From: an uncultured Collinsella sp.
GTDB taxonomy: Bacteria; Actinomycetota; Coriobacteriia; Coriobacteriales; Coriobacteriaceae
NCBI GenBank assembly: GCA_900540945.1
Contig: UQHQ01000021.1
Span: forward strand, 1 to 36,063
Reading direction: 5' to 3'
DNA: 36,063 bases
Shown: positions 6,860 through 15,813 of the stretch, one piece after another
How the letters are laid out: every line of letters begins with the position of its first letter
How positions within the stretch are numbered: position 1 is the first letter of the stretch
Translations under genes and position numbers: made by a program
The notes under the pieces: model-generated
Database searches by the model: none
Told to the model about the DNA's origin: nothing
Seen by the model: the letters and a program-made list of their open reading frames with translations, nothing else

Positions 6860-9408
6860 CGACGAGAACGCTTGCGCAAGACGAGAGCAATGCCAAGCAC
6901 TGCGGCAGCTGCAACCAGCAATCCCAAGACCAGCGTGAGGGTCGAGTCGCCAGCGCGAGGCAGCGAGCCGTCCTTCGGAGTCTTCTTAGCGGTCGTCGTG
7001 ACGGTGGTCGTGGTGCTGCTCGACTGGTCGTTGCCACCCGTCTGGCTGCCGCCAGGCTGATCGCCGCCACCCGGCTGCGAAGGATCGGTGGGTTCCGTCG
7101 GATCCGGAGTACCGGGATCAACCGGATTCTCCGAATTCTCCTTGCGCTGGATCCAGACCTGGCAACCATAGAACGGGTTGGCGGTACCAAGGCACAGACC
7201 CTGGTTGGTCACCGCAAAGGTGCGCAGACCATGGTTATACGGATCGTTAAAGCCATTGGTCGTCAGCGTCGTAAAGTTCACGCCGTCCTCGGTCACATAC
7301 ATATCAAAGCCGCGCTCGGCATCGCGCAGGTAACACATGCACGTAAGGACACTCTGCAACTTCTTGAGGTTCTCCTCGCTCAGCAGCTTATCGAGCGCAT
7401 CCTGAATATCGCTCGGCAGCTCGGTGCCATAGGCATCCTCGTACTGCTGCTTAAGGCTCTCATAGCTATCGAGCATGTCCTGATACTGGTCGGCAAAGGA
7501 CTTGAAGTACGCGATCTCGCCATCGATCTTCTGAACATAAGCGGCGTCGTCCTCAAAGTCCTGGGACATCGTCGCGGCCTGATCGCAAAGACCGACCGCG
7601 GCATCCTCCAGCGCATCGCTCAGATCGCCAAAGCCCTTAGCAACCTCGGTCTTCTCGTCATCGACATCGACGGCCTTGTTTGAATCATCAACCTCGGCAG
7701 CTTCGTTCGAATCATCGACCTCGACGGCCTCGTTTGAATCATCGTCCGCAAGCGTGTTCACGGGAACGATGGGGTCGTCAGGCGATTTCTTGTCGAGCAG
7801 GTGATCGAGCAGGTCCCTAAGGCGCTGAACCTGAGAGTCCCACTCCTCGGGCGTCATATCGATAATGTCGCCATTGGAGAACTGGCCGATCGGCTCAAGC
7901 AGGCTCGCGGTATCAAAGGTACCGATATACAGCTTGCCGTCGAACTTCTGCATGCGCCAAATGTACTGGTTCTCGTTTCGGCCAAAGCCCGAAGTCAGGC
8001 CGGAAATACCGCCCTCGGGGAACATGTCGGTGCGATCGCCAACGACGAGCTCCATGTTCTCGTCCTTGTCCATGCGATAGATGTTAACCGACTGCTCAAG
8101 ATTGGCATTCACAAACGAGCAGTCAACGCCGCCCATGCTGCTCTTGCCGCCCTCTTCGGTGTTGGATTTGTTGAACAGGATGCGCTCGAGGGCAATCTCC
8201 TCGTCGTTGTATTCACCGATATAGAGGTAGTCGTTGTAGACGATGAGGTTGGCAGCGCCAGAACGGGTACGGGCAGGATCGATGCCAAAGCAGTACTTTG
8301 CACCGTCCGTCTTCTGATCGCCGACAATGGGAGTCCACGAATAGCTGCCGTCGGCATTCTTGTCGCCACGGACCATGGCAAACGACTGCATGGAATTATC
8401 ATCGGGAGCGTTCTCGGGCGTACCGGTGCAGATGGTCGCATAGAGATGGCCATTGTACGAGACCATATCCCAAATGGCGCCGCCGTAGATGCTGTCCTGA
8501 TAGCGAATCGCCGGATAGCCAAACAGCGTCTCCGAGTTGGCAATCTCGGTGAAGCTGTCCTGGCCCTTCGAGGGGTCAGACGACGTCAGGATTGTCGACA
8601 CAAAATTACCGTTCGCGTCTTTACCCACATTACTGATGACGAGCTGGCCATCATGGACGCACATGCCGCGGATACCGGTAGAAATGCCCTGCTTGTAGGC
8701 AGCACCGTAATCCTGCATGCTCGAAAGGCCCTGATAGACAACTTTGTACTCATCCGTCTTAGGATCGATCTCGTATACAGCAGGCAGGCCGCCTTTGCCG
8801 TCATTGGTCCTGACGCTGCCGCAGAAATAGAGCTTACCCTTATAGCTCACGGCATTGCGGAACAAAGGAGCGACGCCGTTGAGCGATTCAGAGAGTAGCA
8901 GCTTGGTCTCACCGGTCTTGGTATTGATCTTGACCAAGATGCCGCCGCTGTCCTTGTCGGCCGTGCCGTCCTCCTTCTGCTGTCCATAGAAGAAGGTACC
9001 GTTAAACATGGCCTCCAGCGTCAGGTGCATGGTTTCGACATCAAAGGAATCGCCCAGCGTGCTGTTCATGAGCGTCAGCGTGTTGCCCATCGCCGCATAG
9101 CAGGTGCCCACATAAAGCCAGTCACCATAGCTCGCAGCCGCCCAAGTGTAGCTCTGGCCGCGATCGCCTTCGTTGTTGGCCGTATTACCATCGGCGCCCG
9201 GAACGGCAACGGCACCGTTACCCTGGTAGTCGACGATGCCATCCGGCTGCGACGTTCCTACCGTAGGATGCGAGAGCTTCTCAAAGGAATACCCATTTCC
9301 CGCATTGTAGGTAACGGCACCCGATGCGTCTTCGGCGTGCGCCGGCAGCGGCGATACCAAGATAGCGGCAAGCGCTGCCACCAAGCCAAGTGTTCCCACT
9401 CGTCTCAT
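6856..9408 (-). CDS. Large surface protein, beta-propeller-like, LPRAGD cell-wall anchor
   Basis: An 850-residue exported protein. A signal peptide is clear (MRRVGTLGLVAALAAILVSPLPAHA, roughly 1-25). Residues of about 30-540 consist of repeated short strands such as YGDWLYVGT, YKGKLYFCG, YNGHLYAT, YNDYLYIGE and FDGKLYIGT, typical of beta-propeller blades. Then come three 9-residue acidic repeats (DDSNEAVEV-like), a helical, probably coiled-coil stretch of about 120 residues, and another blade-like segment (FDMYVTEDGVNF... LCLGTANP), as if the helical part were inserted into the propeller. A Pro/Gly/Thr stalk, LPRAGD, a hydrophobic helix and RKRSRR form a sortase-type sorting signal. GGGGAGG precedes the start. 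Ligand and function are unknown; adhesion is a guess. Confidence 0.8.
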   Translation of the reverse strand: MRRVGTLGLVAALAAILVSPLPAHAEDASGAVTYNAGNGYSFEKLSHPTVGTSQPDGIVDYQGNGAVAVPGADGNTANNEGDRGQSYTWAAASYGDWLYVGTCYAAMGNTLTLMNSTLGDSFDVETMHLTLEAMFNGTFFYGQQKEDGTADKDSGGILVKINTKTGETKLLLSESLNGVAPLFRNAVSYKGKLYFCGSVRTNDGKGGLPAVYEIDPKTDEYKVVYQGLSSMQDYGAAYKQGISTGIRGMCVHDGQLVISNVGKDANGNFVSTILTSSDPSKGQDSFTEIANSETLFGYPAIRYQDSIYGGAIWDMVSYNGHLYATICTGTPENAPDDNSMQSFAMVRGDKNADGSYSWTPIVGDQKTDGAKYCFGIDPARTRSGAANLIVYNDYLYIGEYNDEEIALERILFNKSNTEEGGKSSMGGVDCSFVNANLEQSVNIYRMDKDENMELVVGDRTDMFPEGGISGLTSGFGRNENQYIWRMQKFDGKLYIGTFDTASLLEPIGQFSNGDIIDMTPEEWDSQVQRLRDLLDHLLDKKSPDDPIVPVNTLADDDSNEAVEVDDSNEAAEVDDSNKAVDVDDEKTEVAKGFGDLSDALEDAAVGLCDQAATMSQDFEDDAAYVQKIDGEIAYFKSFADQYQDMLDSYESLKQQYEDAYGTELPSDIQDALDKLLSEENLKKLQSVLTCMCYLRDAERGFDMYVTEDGVNFTTLTTNGFNDPYNHGLRTFAVTNQGLCLGTANPFYGCQVWIQRKENSENPVDPGTPDPTEPTDPSQPGGGDQPGGSQTGGNDQSSSTTTTVTTTAKKTPKDGSLPRAGDSTLTLVLGLLVAAAAVLGIALVLRKRSRR
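7663..7743 (-). repeat. Three tandem 27-bp repeats in the surface protein
   Basis: Three consecutive 27-bp units (7663-7689, 7690-7716, 7717-7743) encode the nonapeptides DDSNEAVEV, DDSNEAAEV and DDSNKAVDV. They probably form an acidic linker whose length could vary between strains by slippage. Confidence 0.85.
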
Positions 9409-9498
9409 AAGGTTATAGCCTCCCCTGTCCTAAAGCCCAGTTTTAGCATTCTTCATTTCTGTCCACGGTTAATTGCAATCTGAGCACAGCAATAATCA

Positions 9499-9514
9499 GT
9501 GTATAAATATACAC
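9499..9514. promoter_or_regulatory. Palindrome, possible operator
   Basis: GTGTATAAATATACAC has perfect 7-bp arms around AA. It lies about 90 nt upstream of the surface-protein start. No known operator consensus was matched. The rest of 9409-9680 shows nothing else I can assign. Confidence 0.3.
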
Positions 9515-9680
9515 CTGTAATTTTTTGGACGGGTTCATAGATGCTCGATTGGTAGCGAATTCCGCGCAAACCGTCACCAAACTCCACTTTTGCCGCATCT
9601 AAAGGTTATTTTTGCGCAAATTTTTGGATGCCGATAGTCACAATGGGCAGGAGGCTGGTACCCACCGGAGAGGGCAACGC

Positions 9681-10064
9681 CTACATTTTCATAACGTAAT
9701 AGCCCGCACCCCTCACTGCCGTCTCGAGTGTGTCGCGATCAACCGGGCGCTTCGAGCGCACGCGTGCCGTGTGGTCCGCGTACGTTACCGTAGCCCACAC
9801 GCCATCCAGCGCATTGAGGGCATTGGCTACGTTCTGAGCGCAGCTGTCACAGCTCATGCCGCCGATGAGCAGCTCATCGCTATAGGGATAGTGCGATGCA
9901 TCGGTATCCAACACAACAACCTTTTTGGCCTTCTTACCGCTCGCGCCATCGCTGCAGCAACTCTTTCCGTGTGTCGAAGCGACAATGCGACGCAGGCCAA
10001 AGAACATGCCAACGACAATCACGGCAAGCACGATGAGATTCGCAGGGTTGAGCAAGTCACTCAT
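9681..10064 (-). CDS. Membrane-anchored heavy-metal-associated (HMA) domain protein
   Basis: A 127-residue protein. One N-terminal membrane helix (about 8-25) is followed by a basic, cysteine-containing linker (GKSCCSDG) and a CopZ-like HMA domain. The metal-binding motif is GGMSCDSC (Cys72, Cys75), the equivalent of GMTCxxC, and the remainder (VANALNALDGVWATVTY... AVRGAGYYV) follows the family pattern. It probably binds Cu(I) or a similar soft metal at the inner face of the membrane. ATG 10064 is preferred over one 15 nt upstream because GAAAGGGGAA precedes it. A CsoR-type palindrome lies 30 nt upstream. No copper ATPase is adjacent. The layout also recalls the Cys-rich membrane proteins found near FeoB. 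Confidence 0.8.
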   Translation of the reverse strand: MSDLLNPANLIVLAVIVVGMFFGLRRIVASTHGKSCCSDGASGKKAKKVVVLDTDASHYPYSDELLIGGMSCDSCAQNVANALNALDGVWATVTYADHTARVRSKRPVDRDTLETAVRGAGYYVMKM

Positions 10065-10093
10065 GCGTTCCCCTTTCAAGTAGCCCTATCTAG

Positions 10094-10110
10094 ATACCCC
10101 CATGGGGTGT
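10094..10110 (-). promoter_or_regulatory. CsoR/RcnR-type operator
   Basis: ATACCCCCATGGGGTGT is a GC-rich palindrome of the form ACCCC-N3-GGGGT. It closely resembles operators bound by CsoR-family copper-sensing repressors and sits just upstream of the HMA protein. The regulator gene is not in the window. Confidence 0.55.
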
Positions 10111-10172
10111 CCCCATCTTAACCCAAAATCATGTCCGTTCGGTCAATTAGTTTCCCTCTTCAAACTTTTTTG

Positions 10173-10200
10173 TTGACCATGGCTTACTTTCGTGTATAAG
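10173..10200 (+). promoter_or_regulatory. Promoter of the DUF3793-flavodoxin operon
   Basis: TTGACC (10173-10178), a 16-nt spacer, and TATAAG (10195-10200), 39 nt before the GTG start codon. Confidence 0.65.
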
Positions 10201-10219
10201 TTTTCCTAGGCTAACAAGT
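10201..10219 (+). promoter_or_regulatory. Possible DtxR/IdeR-type iron box
   Basis: TTTTCCTAGGCTAACAAGT matches 11 of 19 positions of the DtxR/IdeR consensus, including the nine central bases TAGGCTAAC. It abuts the -10 element, a suitable place for a repressor. The outer arms are poor, so this is tentative; flavodoxin downstream makes iron control plausible. Confidence 0.35.
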
Positions 10220-10239
10220 GAGGGCTCGAAAGGGGCAGC

Positions 10240-10944
10240 GTGACTCGAACCATTGACATCCCAACATACCAAACGGCTGTCGTGCGCAACTGCTCCCCTA
10301 CGCTCGCAGGTATCAAGCCGGCTTCGCTCTTTACCTATCCCGGCGTTTACGCCAACCAAAACGGAAAACCCGGCGCCGCCCATATCGAAGAGCGACGCTC
10401 TCGCCTGCTCGCCGTCATAGCCCAATGCAACCGCGAGCTCCAGCCACTCGGGATCCATATGAGCGTTTTGGTCTGGCGCCCCTGCGGAGCGCTCATCTAT
10501 GTGTACCGCCCTGCGGACCTCATGCGATACCTCTCCGACCCCCGTGCCACGACGGCGCTGGCCGCCGAAGGTTACGATGTCCACAACCTGCCCGCATCCC
10601 TGGTGCATCTCGCCACGCGCATCACGCTGGCAAGCAGCAATGCCGCAGAAAGCGCCTATGACGGCAGCGTCTGCGCACTCGCGCGAAATAGGCACTGCGA
10701 TACGGGGTGCATATGCGAGTTCCCCCACGAAATTGGCTATTTTTTGGGCTATCCCTACGAAGATGTCCATCAGTTTATCGTCCAGCACGGCGAAAACTAT
10801 AAGGTCTTTGGCGCATGGAAGGTATACACAAACGTTGAACAGGCGCTCACGACCTTCGATTCCTATCGCGCATGCACGCAATACCTTACCTATATCTATC
10901 AACAGGGCTGCACCCTGAGACAGCTTGTACAGGCAGCCCGATAG
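10240..10944 (+). CDS. DUF3793 family protein
   Basis: A 234-residue protein of unknown biochemical role. The family hallmark is CEFPHEIGYFLGYPYEDVHQFI at about 159-180, followed by a GxWKVY-like segment (GAWKVYTN, 191-198). DUF3793 genes are commonly found next to flavodoxin or iron-uptake genes in anaerobes, as here. The GTG start at 10240 follows GAAAGGGG. A cysteine-bearing segment (CALARNRHCDTGCIC, 145-159) just before the motif could bind metal. Predicted soluble and cytoplasmic. It is followed after 46 nt by flavodoxin, probably on one transcript. Confidence 0.8.
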   Translation: MTRTIDIPTYQTAVVRNCSPTLAGIKPASLFTYPGVYANQNGKPGAAHIEERRSRLLAVIAQCNRELQPLGIHMSVLVWRPCGALIYVYRPADLMRYLSDPRATTALAAEGYDVHNLPASLVHLATRITLASSNAAESAYDGSVCALARNRHCDTGCICEFPHEIGYFLGYPYEDVHQFIVQHGENYKVFGAWKVYTNVEQALTTFDSYRACTQYLTYIYQQGCTLRQLVQAAR

Positions 10945-10990
10945 AGCATACAAAACGCGGCCGCACGCCGCACAACTGAAAGGACTCATC

Positions 10991-11410
10991 ATGAGCAAGA
11001 TCGCCGTCGTCTACTGGAGCGGAACGGGCAACACCGAGGCCATGGCAAACCTCGTCGCCGAAGGCGCCACGTCCGCGGGCGCCGAGGCAGAGGTCATCTC
11101 CTGCGCCGACTTCTCCGCAGACAAGGCCGCTGGCTATGACGCTATCGCCTTCGGCTGCCCTGCCATGGGTTCCGAGGAGCTTGAATACGATGAGTTCCAG
11201 CCCATGTGGGATGAGGTCAAGGAGACCCTCGGCGACAAGAAGGTCGTCCTCTTTGGCTCTTATTCGTGGGCCGAGGGCGAATGGATGGACAACTGGAAGG
11301 CGGACACCGACGAGGCGGGCGTCAACGTCGTCGATTCCGTCATCTGCTACGATGCGCCCGACGATGAGGGCGAGGCGGCCTGCAAGGCCCTGGGAGCAGA
11401 GCTGGCCTAA
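10991..11410 (+). CDS. Flavodoxin (short chain)
   Basis: A 139-residue FMN-binding electron carrier that can replace ferredoxin. The phosphate-binding loop is WSGTGNTEAMA (9-19). FGCPAMGSEELE and FGSYSWAEGEWMDNW supply the two loops that usually stack on the flavin. The ATG start follows AAAGGA. It lies downstream of DUF3793 behind a possible iron-repressor box, consistent with induction under iron limitation, although the sequence alone does not prove this. A terminator follows. Confidence 0.93.
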   Translation: MSKIAVVYWSGTGNTEAMANLVAEGATSAGAEAEVISCADFSADKAAGYDAIAFGCPAMGSEELEYDEFQPMWDEVKETLGDKKVVLFGSYSWAEGEWMDNWKADTDEAGVNVVDSVICYDAPDDEGEAACKALGAELA

Positions 11411-11484
11411 CGAAGCCGTCAGAAAGTCGCAAAGCAACTGACAGCCGAGCACCGCACAACAACAGTCGTTCACGCCCAAACAAA

Positions 11485-11516
11485 AACGGGGGCCGGATAC
11501 TATCCGGTCCCCGTTT
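11485..11516. terminator. Bidirectional intrinsic terminator
   Basis: A stem of about 14 bp (ACGGGGGCCGGATA with TATCCGGTCCCCGT) is flanked by A-rich and T-rich runs. It lies between the converging flavodoxin gene and the ABC transporter operon and should serve both. Confidence 0.85.
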
Positions 11517-11542
11517 GTTATATCGACAACTTCGACGCGCCG

Positions 11543-12295
<753 letters not shown>

Positions 12296-12307
12296 GATAG
12301 GACCTCC

Positions 12308-13669
12308 TTACAGACCGGCGATGTGATCGGCGGGCGTCGCGACAACCTGTCCGGCGCTCTTGGCGGGACGCTTCTTCTTGGTCTCGGCCGTGCCCAAAAG
12401 CCTCGCCTCAAGACCGCTCACCAAGCGAGCGAGCGGCAGGGTGATGACCAGATAGAACAGGGCGGCAACCACGTACGGTGTAATGGAGCCCGTCGTGGCC
12501 ACGATGGTACGGGCGTTCATGACGATCTCGACCACACCCACGGCGGCAAGCAGCGACGTATCCTTGTAAAGCAAGATAAACTCGCTGGTCAGCGTAGGCA
12601 AAACATTACGGAACGTCTGCGGAATCATGACATAGAGCAGCGTCTGGAACGCGTTCATGCCCAGCGAACGCGCAGCCTCGTTTTGGCCCTTGGGGATCGA
12701 TTGAATACCGGCACGGAAGATCTCGCATAGGTACGCAGACGAGTTCATGGCCATGACGATAACGCCAAGCACGTAGTCATCAACCTTGACGCCGGCCAAC
12801 GGCAGACCGAAGAACGCGATATAGATCTGCAGGAACGCCGGCGTACCGCGGATGATATTCACATAGATGCCGGCGAGGCAGCGCAGGATGCGCGACTTGG
12901 AGATGCGCATGAGCGACAGCGCAAAGCCAAAGGGAATGGCCAACGGAAATGCCACGAGCACGATCGAGAGCGACATAAGGAAGCCCTTAAAGACGATCGG
13001 CAGGCTTTGGACCAAAATGACCGGGTTTAAGAACAGGCGCAGGAACATATTGGAGTTCCAGGCCTCGACCCACGGCTGCTCCTTAAGATCGGCCAGGAAG
13101 TTATCGAATGCCGTCACGCCCTTGATCTCGACGGAAGGAATCTTGGAAATCTTCTTGGTCGAACCGTCGGCGAGCGTATAGGTGCCGCTAAAGGCCTCTT
13201 CGCCGCCCTCGACGGGAAACGTCACGCCGTAAACCTCGACACGGAAATAGCCGCCGGCAGGCGCCGTCTCGCCAAAGTCGATTTTGAGCGTCTGGCCGTC
13301 AGCCTTGCACGTTGGCTTCATGGGCGTACGATCCATGAGGTCCTCGCCCGAGAGCATCGTCAATCGCGTGTCATCGGTATCAAACGTCGTGCCGTCGACA
13401 AACGTCAGCGAAAGACCGCTCAGCTCCTCGTCGGCATCGGCCTGGACCTCCCAGGTAATGCGCGTCTCGGTGCCGCCGACCACAGCGCTGCCCGAACCGG
13501 TGTTGGGTCGGGCGGTAATCTTTGCGGTCTCAAGCGCCTGGGCGGTCGTGGGCGCATATGCCCCCGCGCACACCAGCGCGAGCACCACGGCCATGACGCA
13601 GGCTAGCTTTTGGAGCAAGGCGGGCAGTAAAAAACGCTGCTCCGCGGCCCCTTCGTTCAATCGAGACAA
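12308..13669 (-). CDS. Amino-acid ABC transporter permease with N-terminal secreted domain
   Basis: A 453-residue fusion. Residues of about 12-35 form a signal or anchor helix (LACVMAVVLALVCAGAYAP). Then about 150 residues of beta-rich, Ig-like sequence (TRITWEVQADADEELSG... FRVEVYGVTFPVEGG) would lie outside the membrane. From about 210 a standard His/Glu/Gln-type permease domain follows, with the EAA loop EAARSLGMNAFQTLLYVMIPQ contacting the ATPase. The start chosen is TTG 13669 because AGGAGCC lies just before it; no ATG is available nearby. Ordinary permeases of this family are about 220 residues. Other fused permeases carry a solute-binding domain instead, but here a separate lipoprotein gene exists upstream, so the extra domain has another role. 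Confidence 0.88.
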   Translation of the reverse strand: MSRLNEGAAEQRFLLPALLQKLACVMAVVLALVCAGAYAPTTAQALETAKITARPNTGSGSAVVGGTETRITWEVQADADEELSGLSLTFVDGTTFDTDDTRLTMLSGEDLMDRTPMKPTCKADGQTLKIDFGETAPAGGYFRVEVYGVTFPVEGGEEAFSGTYTLADGSTKKISKIPSVEIKGVTAFDNFLADLKEQPWVEAWNSNMFLRLFLNPVILVQSLPIVFKGFLMSLSIVLVAFPLAIPFGFALSLMRISKSRILRCLAGIYVNIIRGTPAFLQIYIAFFGLPLAGVKVDDYVLGVIVMAMNSSAYLCEIFRAGIQSIPKGQNEAARSLGMNAFQTLLYVMIPQTFRNVLPTLTSEFILLYKDTSLLAAVGVVEIVMNARTIVATTGSITPYVVAALFYLVITLPLARLVSGLEARLLGTAETKKKRPAKSAGQVVATPADHIAGL

Positions 13670-13736
13670 GGTGGCTCCTATCGTAGAAGTTGCCGGCAAA
13701 ACGAGACGGAAGCACTCTCCGTCGAGAGAAGCGCAA

Positions 13737-13765
13737 AGGCCCTCTCCGCAAAACGGAAAGGGCCT
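13737..13765 (-). terminator. Intercistronic hairpin (partial terminator)
   Basis: On the minus strand AGGCCCTTTCCG pairs with CGGAGAGGGCCT and a short T-rich stretch follows. Between a binding-protein gene and its permease, such a hairpin usually lowers downstream expression and protects the upstream message, giving excess binding protein. Confidence 0.65.
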
Positions 13766-13785
13766 ACACGCAATCAAGCATCTAT

Positions 13786-14646
13786 TTACTTGATGTTGTA
13801 CTTAGCCATGAGGGCGTCGACGGTACCGTCGTCGGTCAGGTCCTTGATGGCCTGGTTGATGTCGTCCTTGAGCTTGGTGTTGCCCTGGTTGATGGCGATG
13901 GCGTACTCCTCGCCGGTGCTGATCTGCTTAATGGTCTGGCAGGTGTTGAACTGCTCGGCGGTCAGCTGGCTGGCAACGGAGCGGTTGGTGACTACGGCGT
14001 CGCCCTTATCGGACTGCAGGGCGCTGAAGCACTCGGTAGCGTCCTTGTAGGGGACGATCTTGGCCTTGGGGAAGTTCTCCTGGGCAAAGGACTCGGCGGT
14101 CGAGCCAGACTGGACGATGATGGTAGCGTCGGCGTTGTTGAGCTTCTCGCTGTAGTTGTCGGCCGTGATGTCGGTGTTATCGACCTTGGTCACGATAGCC
14201 TGATCGTCCATGTAGTAGGAATCGGAGAAAGTGACTTCCTTCTCACGCTCGGGCGTGTCGGTGATAGCCGCGATTGAAACGTCATACTTGGCGCCCGAAG
14301 CGACGCCCGGAACCAGCGTGTCAAAGTCATTGTTGACGTACTCGACATCCAGGCCCAGCTTGTCGCCGATAGCCTTGATGAGCTCAAGGTCAAAGCCCTG
14401 ATAATCGCCGTTGTCATCCTTGTACTCAAACGGAGCGTACTCGGCAGAGGTGCCGACGGTCAGCGTACCGTCCTTGACGAGCGCGTACTCCTTGGAGCCG
14501 TCGACCTTCTCGACCTTAGCGTCGTCAGAGCTGCTGGAACCGGCATTGGAACCAGAGGTGGCGTTGGACGAGCCGCAGCCCGTCAGAGCAAGGGCGAGCG
14601 CCATAGCACCCGTGGCGGCAAATGCGCCAAGCTTCTTCAGCTTCAT
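13786..14646 (-). CDS. Amino-acid ABC transporter substrate-binding lipoprotein (family 3)
   Basis: A 286-residue lipoprotein. The lipobox ends LALTGC with Cys24 as the lipid-modified residue, followed by a Ser/Gly linker. The binding domain has the family 3 pattern: LTVGTSAEYAPFEY, the GFDLELIKAIGDKLG signature, and a D-VVTNR segment near the hinge. It captures a polar amino acid outside the cell and hands it to the permease. The start is ATG 14646 after AAGGAGA; the upstream in-frame ATG lies on the promoter. First gene of the operon. Confidence 0.95.
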   Translation of the reverse strand: MKLKKLGAFAATGAMALALALTGCGSSNATSGSNAGSSSSDDAKVEKVDGSKEYALVKDGTLTVGTSAEYAPFEYKDDNGDYQGFDLELIKAIGDKLGLDVEYVNNDFDTLVPGVASGAKYDVSIAAITDTPEREKEVTFSDSYYMDDQAIVTKVDNTDITADNYSEKLNNADATIIVQSGSTAESFAQENFPKAKIVPYKDATECFSALQSDKGDAVVTNRSVASQLTAEQFNTCQTIKQISTGEEYAIAINQGNTKLKDDINQAIKDLTDDGTVDALMAKYNIK

Positions 14647-14703
14647 AATCAGTCTCCTTCCGGTGACCTCGTTTGATTCAGAGGTCTGCAAAAACTGTTG
14701 GCT

Positions 14704-14732
14704 ATTATGCACCCGGAATTACGAATCTGCAA
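14704..14732 (-). promoter_or_regulatory. Promoter of the amino-acid ABC operon
   Basis: On the minus strand TTGCAG (14727-14732), a 17-nt spacer, and CATAAT (14704-14709), about 60 nt before the lipoprotein start codon. Confidence 0.65.
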
Positions 14733-14793
14733 TGAGAAAACTGATTGAAACAAACCCATAACGTGAATGGAATACTCTACTTTGTGACAGTCA

Positions 14794-15660
14794 TTACTGC
14801 TGCAATGACCTTAATAGTCTAATTTCAGCTGCATAACCTGCAAGTTCGTTCGGAGTCTCCAAAATAAACGGCAGCGAACGCAAGTGGCCATTCGATACAA
14901 TATTCTGCATAACCTGCATACCTCCACCAAATTCCTCACTGCCAAGGTATCCCTTGCCGATGCACTCGTGACGATCTTTATGGGCGCCACAAGAGTTCTT
15001 CGAATCGTTGATGTGTACGGCATGCAAGCGATCGATACCCACCACGCGGTCGAACTCGTCGAGTACGCCGTCCAGATCATGGATGATGTCGTAGCCGGCA
15101 TCGCTCACATGGCAGGTGTCTAGGCAAACGCCCAGCTTGGCCGACAGCTCGGGGCGTTTGCCGGCAACACCCTCAATGATGAGCGCCAGTTCCTCAAAGC
15201 TGCGGCCCACCTCGGTGCCCTTGCCCGACATGGTCTCGAGCAGCACCGTCGTCTGCTGGCCCTCAAACATCACCTGACACAGGGCGTCGACAATCATCTG
15301 AATGCCGGCGTCGGAGCCCTGCCCCACATGCGCACCGGGATGGAAGTTGTAGTAGTTGCCGGGCAGCGCCTCCATGCGCCGCAGGTCCTCTGCCATAGCC
15401 TCCAAGGCGAACTCGCGCGCCCGCTCTTTGGCAGAACAGGGGTTGTAGGTATACGGGGCATGCGCCACCAGCGGTCCAAAGTCGTTTTGCGACATAAGCT
15501 CGCGCAGAGCCGCCACGTCATCCATGTCAAGTTCTTTTGCCTTGCCACCGCGCGGGTTGCGCGTAAAGAACGCAAAGGTATTGGCGCCAATGGACAACGC
15601 CGTCTCCCCCATTGCCCGATAGCCCTTCGTCGTCGAAAGATGACACCCGATCGTCAGCAT
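14794..15660 (-). CDS. nfo: Endonuclease IV (AP endonuclease)
   Basis: A 288-residue zinc-dependent apurinic/apyrimidinic endonuclease of base-excision repair. The metal ligands lie in recognisable blocks: HLSTTKGY near the N-terminus, NFHPGAHVGQG, LLETMSGKGTE, LGVCLDTCHVSDAGYDI (family signature 2) and HINDSKNSCGAHKDRHECIGKG (signature 3). The length is normal (about 280). The start ATG 15660 follows GGAGGGAG. The ORF could be extended upstream only through a palindromic repeat, which is unlikely to be coding. Confidence 0.96.
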   Translation of the reverse strand: MLTIGCHLSTTKGYRAMGETALSIGANTFAFFTRNPRGGKAKELDMDDVAALRELMSQNDFGPLVAHAPYTYNPCSAKERAREFALEAMAEDLRRMEALPGNYYNFHPGAHVGQGSDAGIQMIVDALCQVMFEGQQTTVLLETMSGKGTEVGRSFEELALIIEGVAGKRPELSAKLGVCLDTCHVSDAGYDIIHDLDGVLDEFDRVVGIDRLHAVHINDSKNSCGAHKDRHECIGKGYLGSEEFGGGMQVMQNIVSNGHLRSLPFILETPNELAGYAAEIRLLRSLQQ

Positions 15661-15681
15661 CTCCAGCTCCCTCCTCATCAG

Positions 15682-15757
15682 TTGCGGTGAAATACGGTCT
15701 ATTGGTGCCCTATTTTGGCGCAAACAGACCGTATTCCACCGCAAGTTATAAAAGGGG
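15682..15757. repeat. Palindromic intergenic element, copy 1
   Basis: A 63-nt palindrome (15682-15744) plus the tail GTTATAAAAGGGG. The outer arms TTGCGGTGAAATA and TATTCCACCGCAA are shared with copy 2. The inner arms (CGGTCTATTGG and CAAACAGACCG) differ from copy 2 but still pair, with two mismatches. It lies between the oxidoreductase stop and the endonuclease IV ribosome site. Confidence 0.85.
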
Positions 15758-15813
15758 CATCAGGGGCAAAGGCCTCCAAGGCATTCCAGGCGCTGGCGCC
15801 ATGCCCCCACGCA

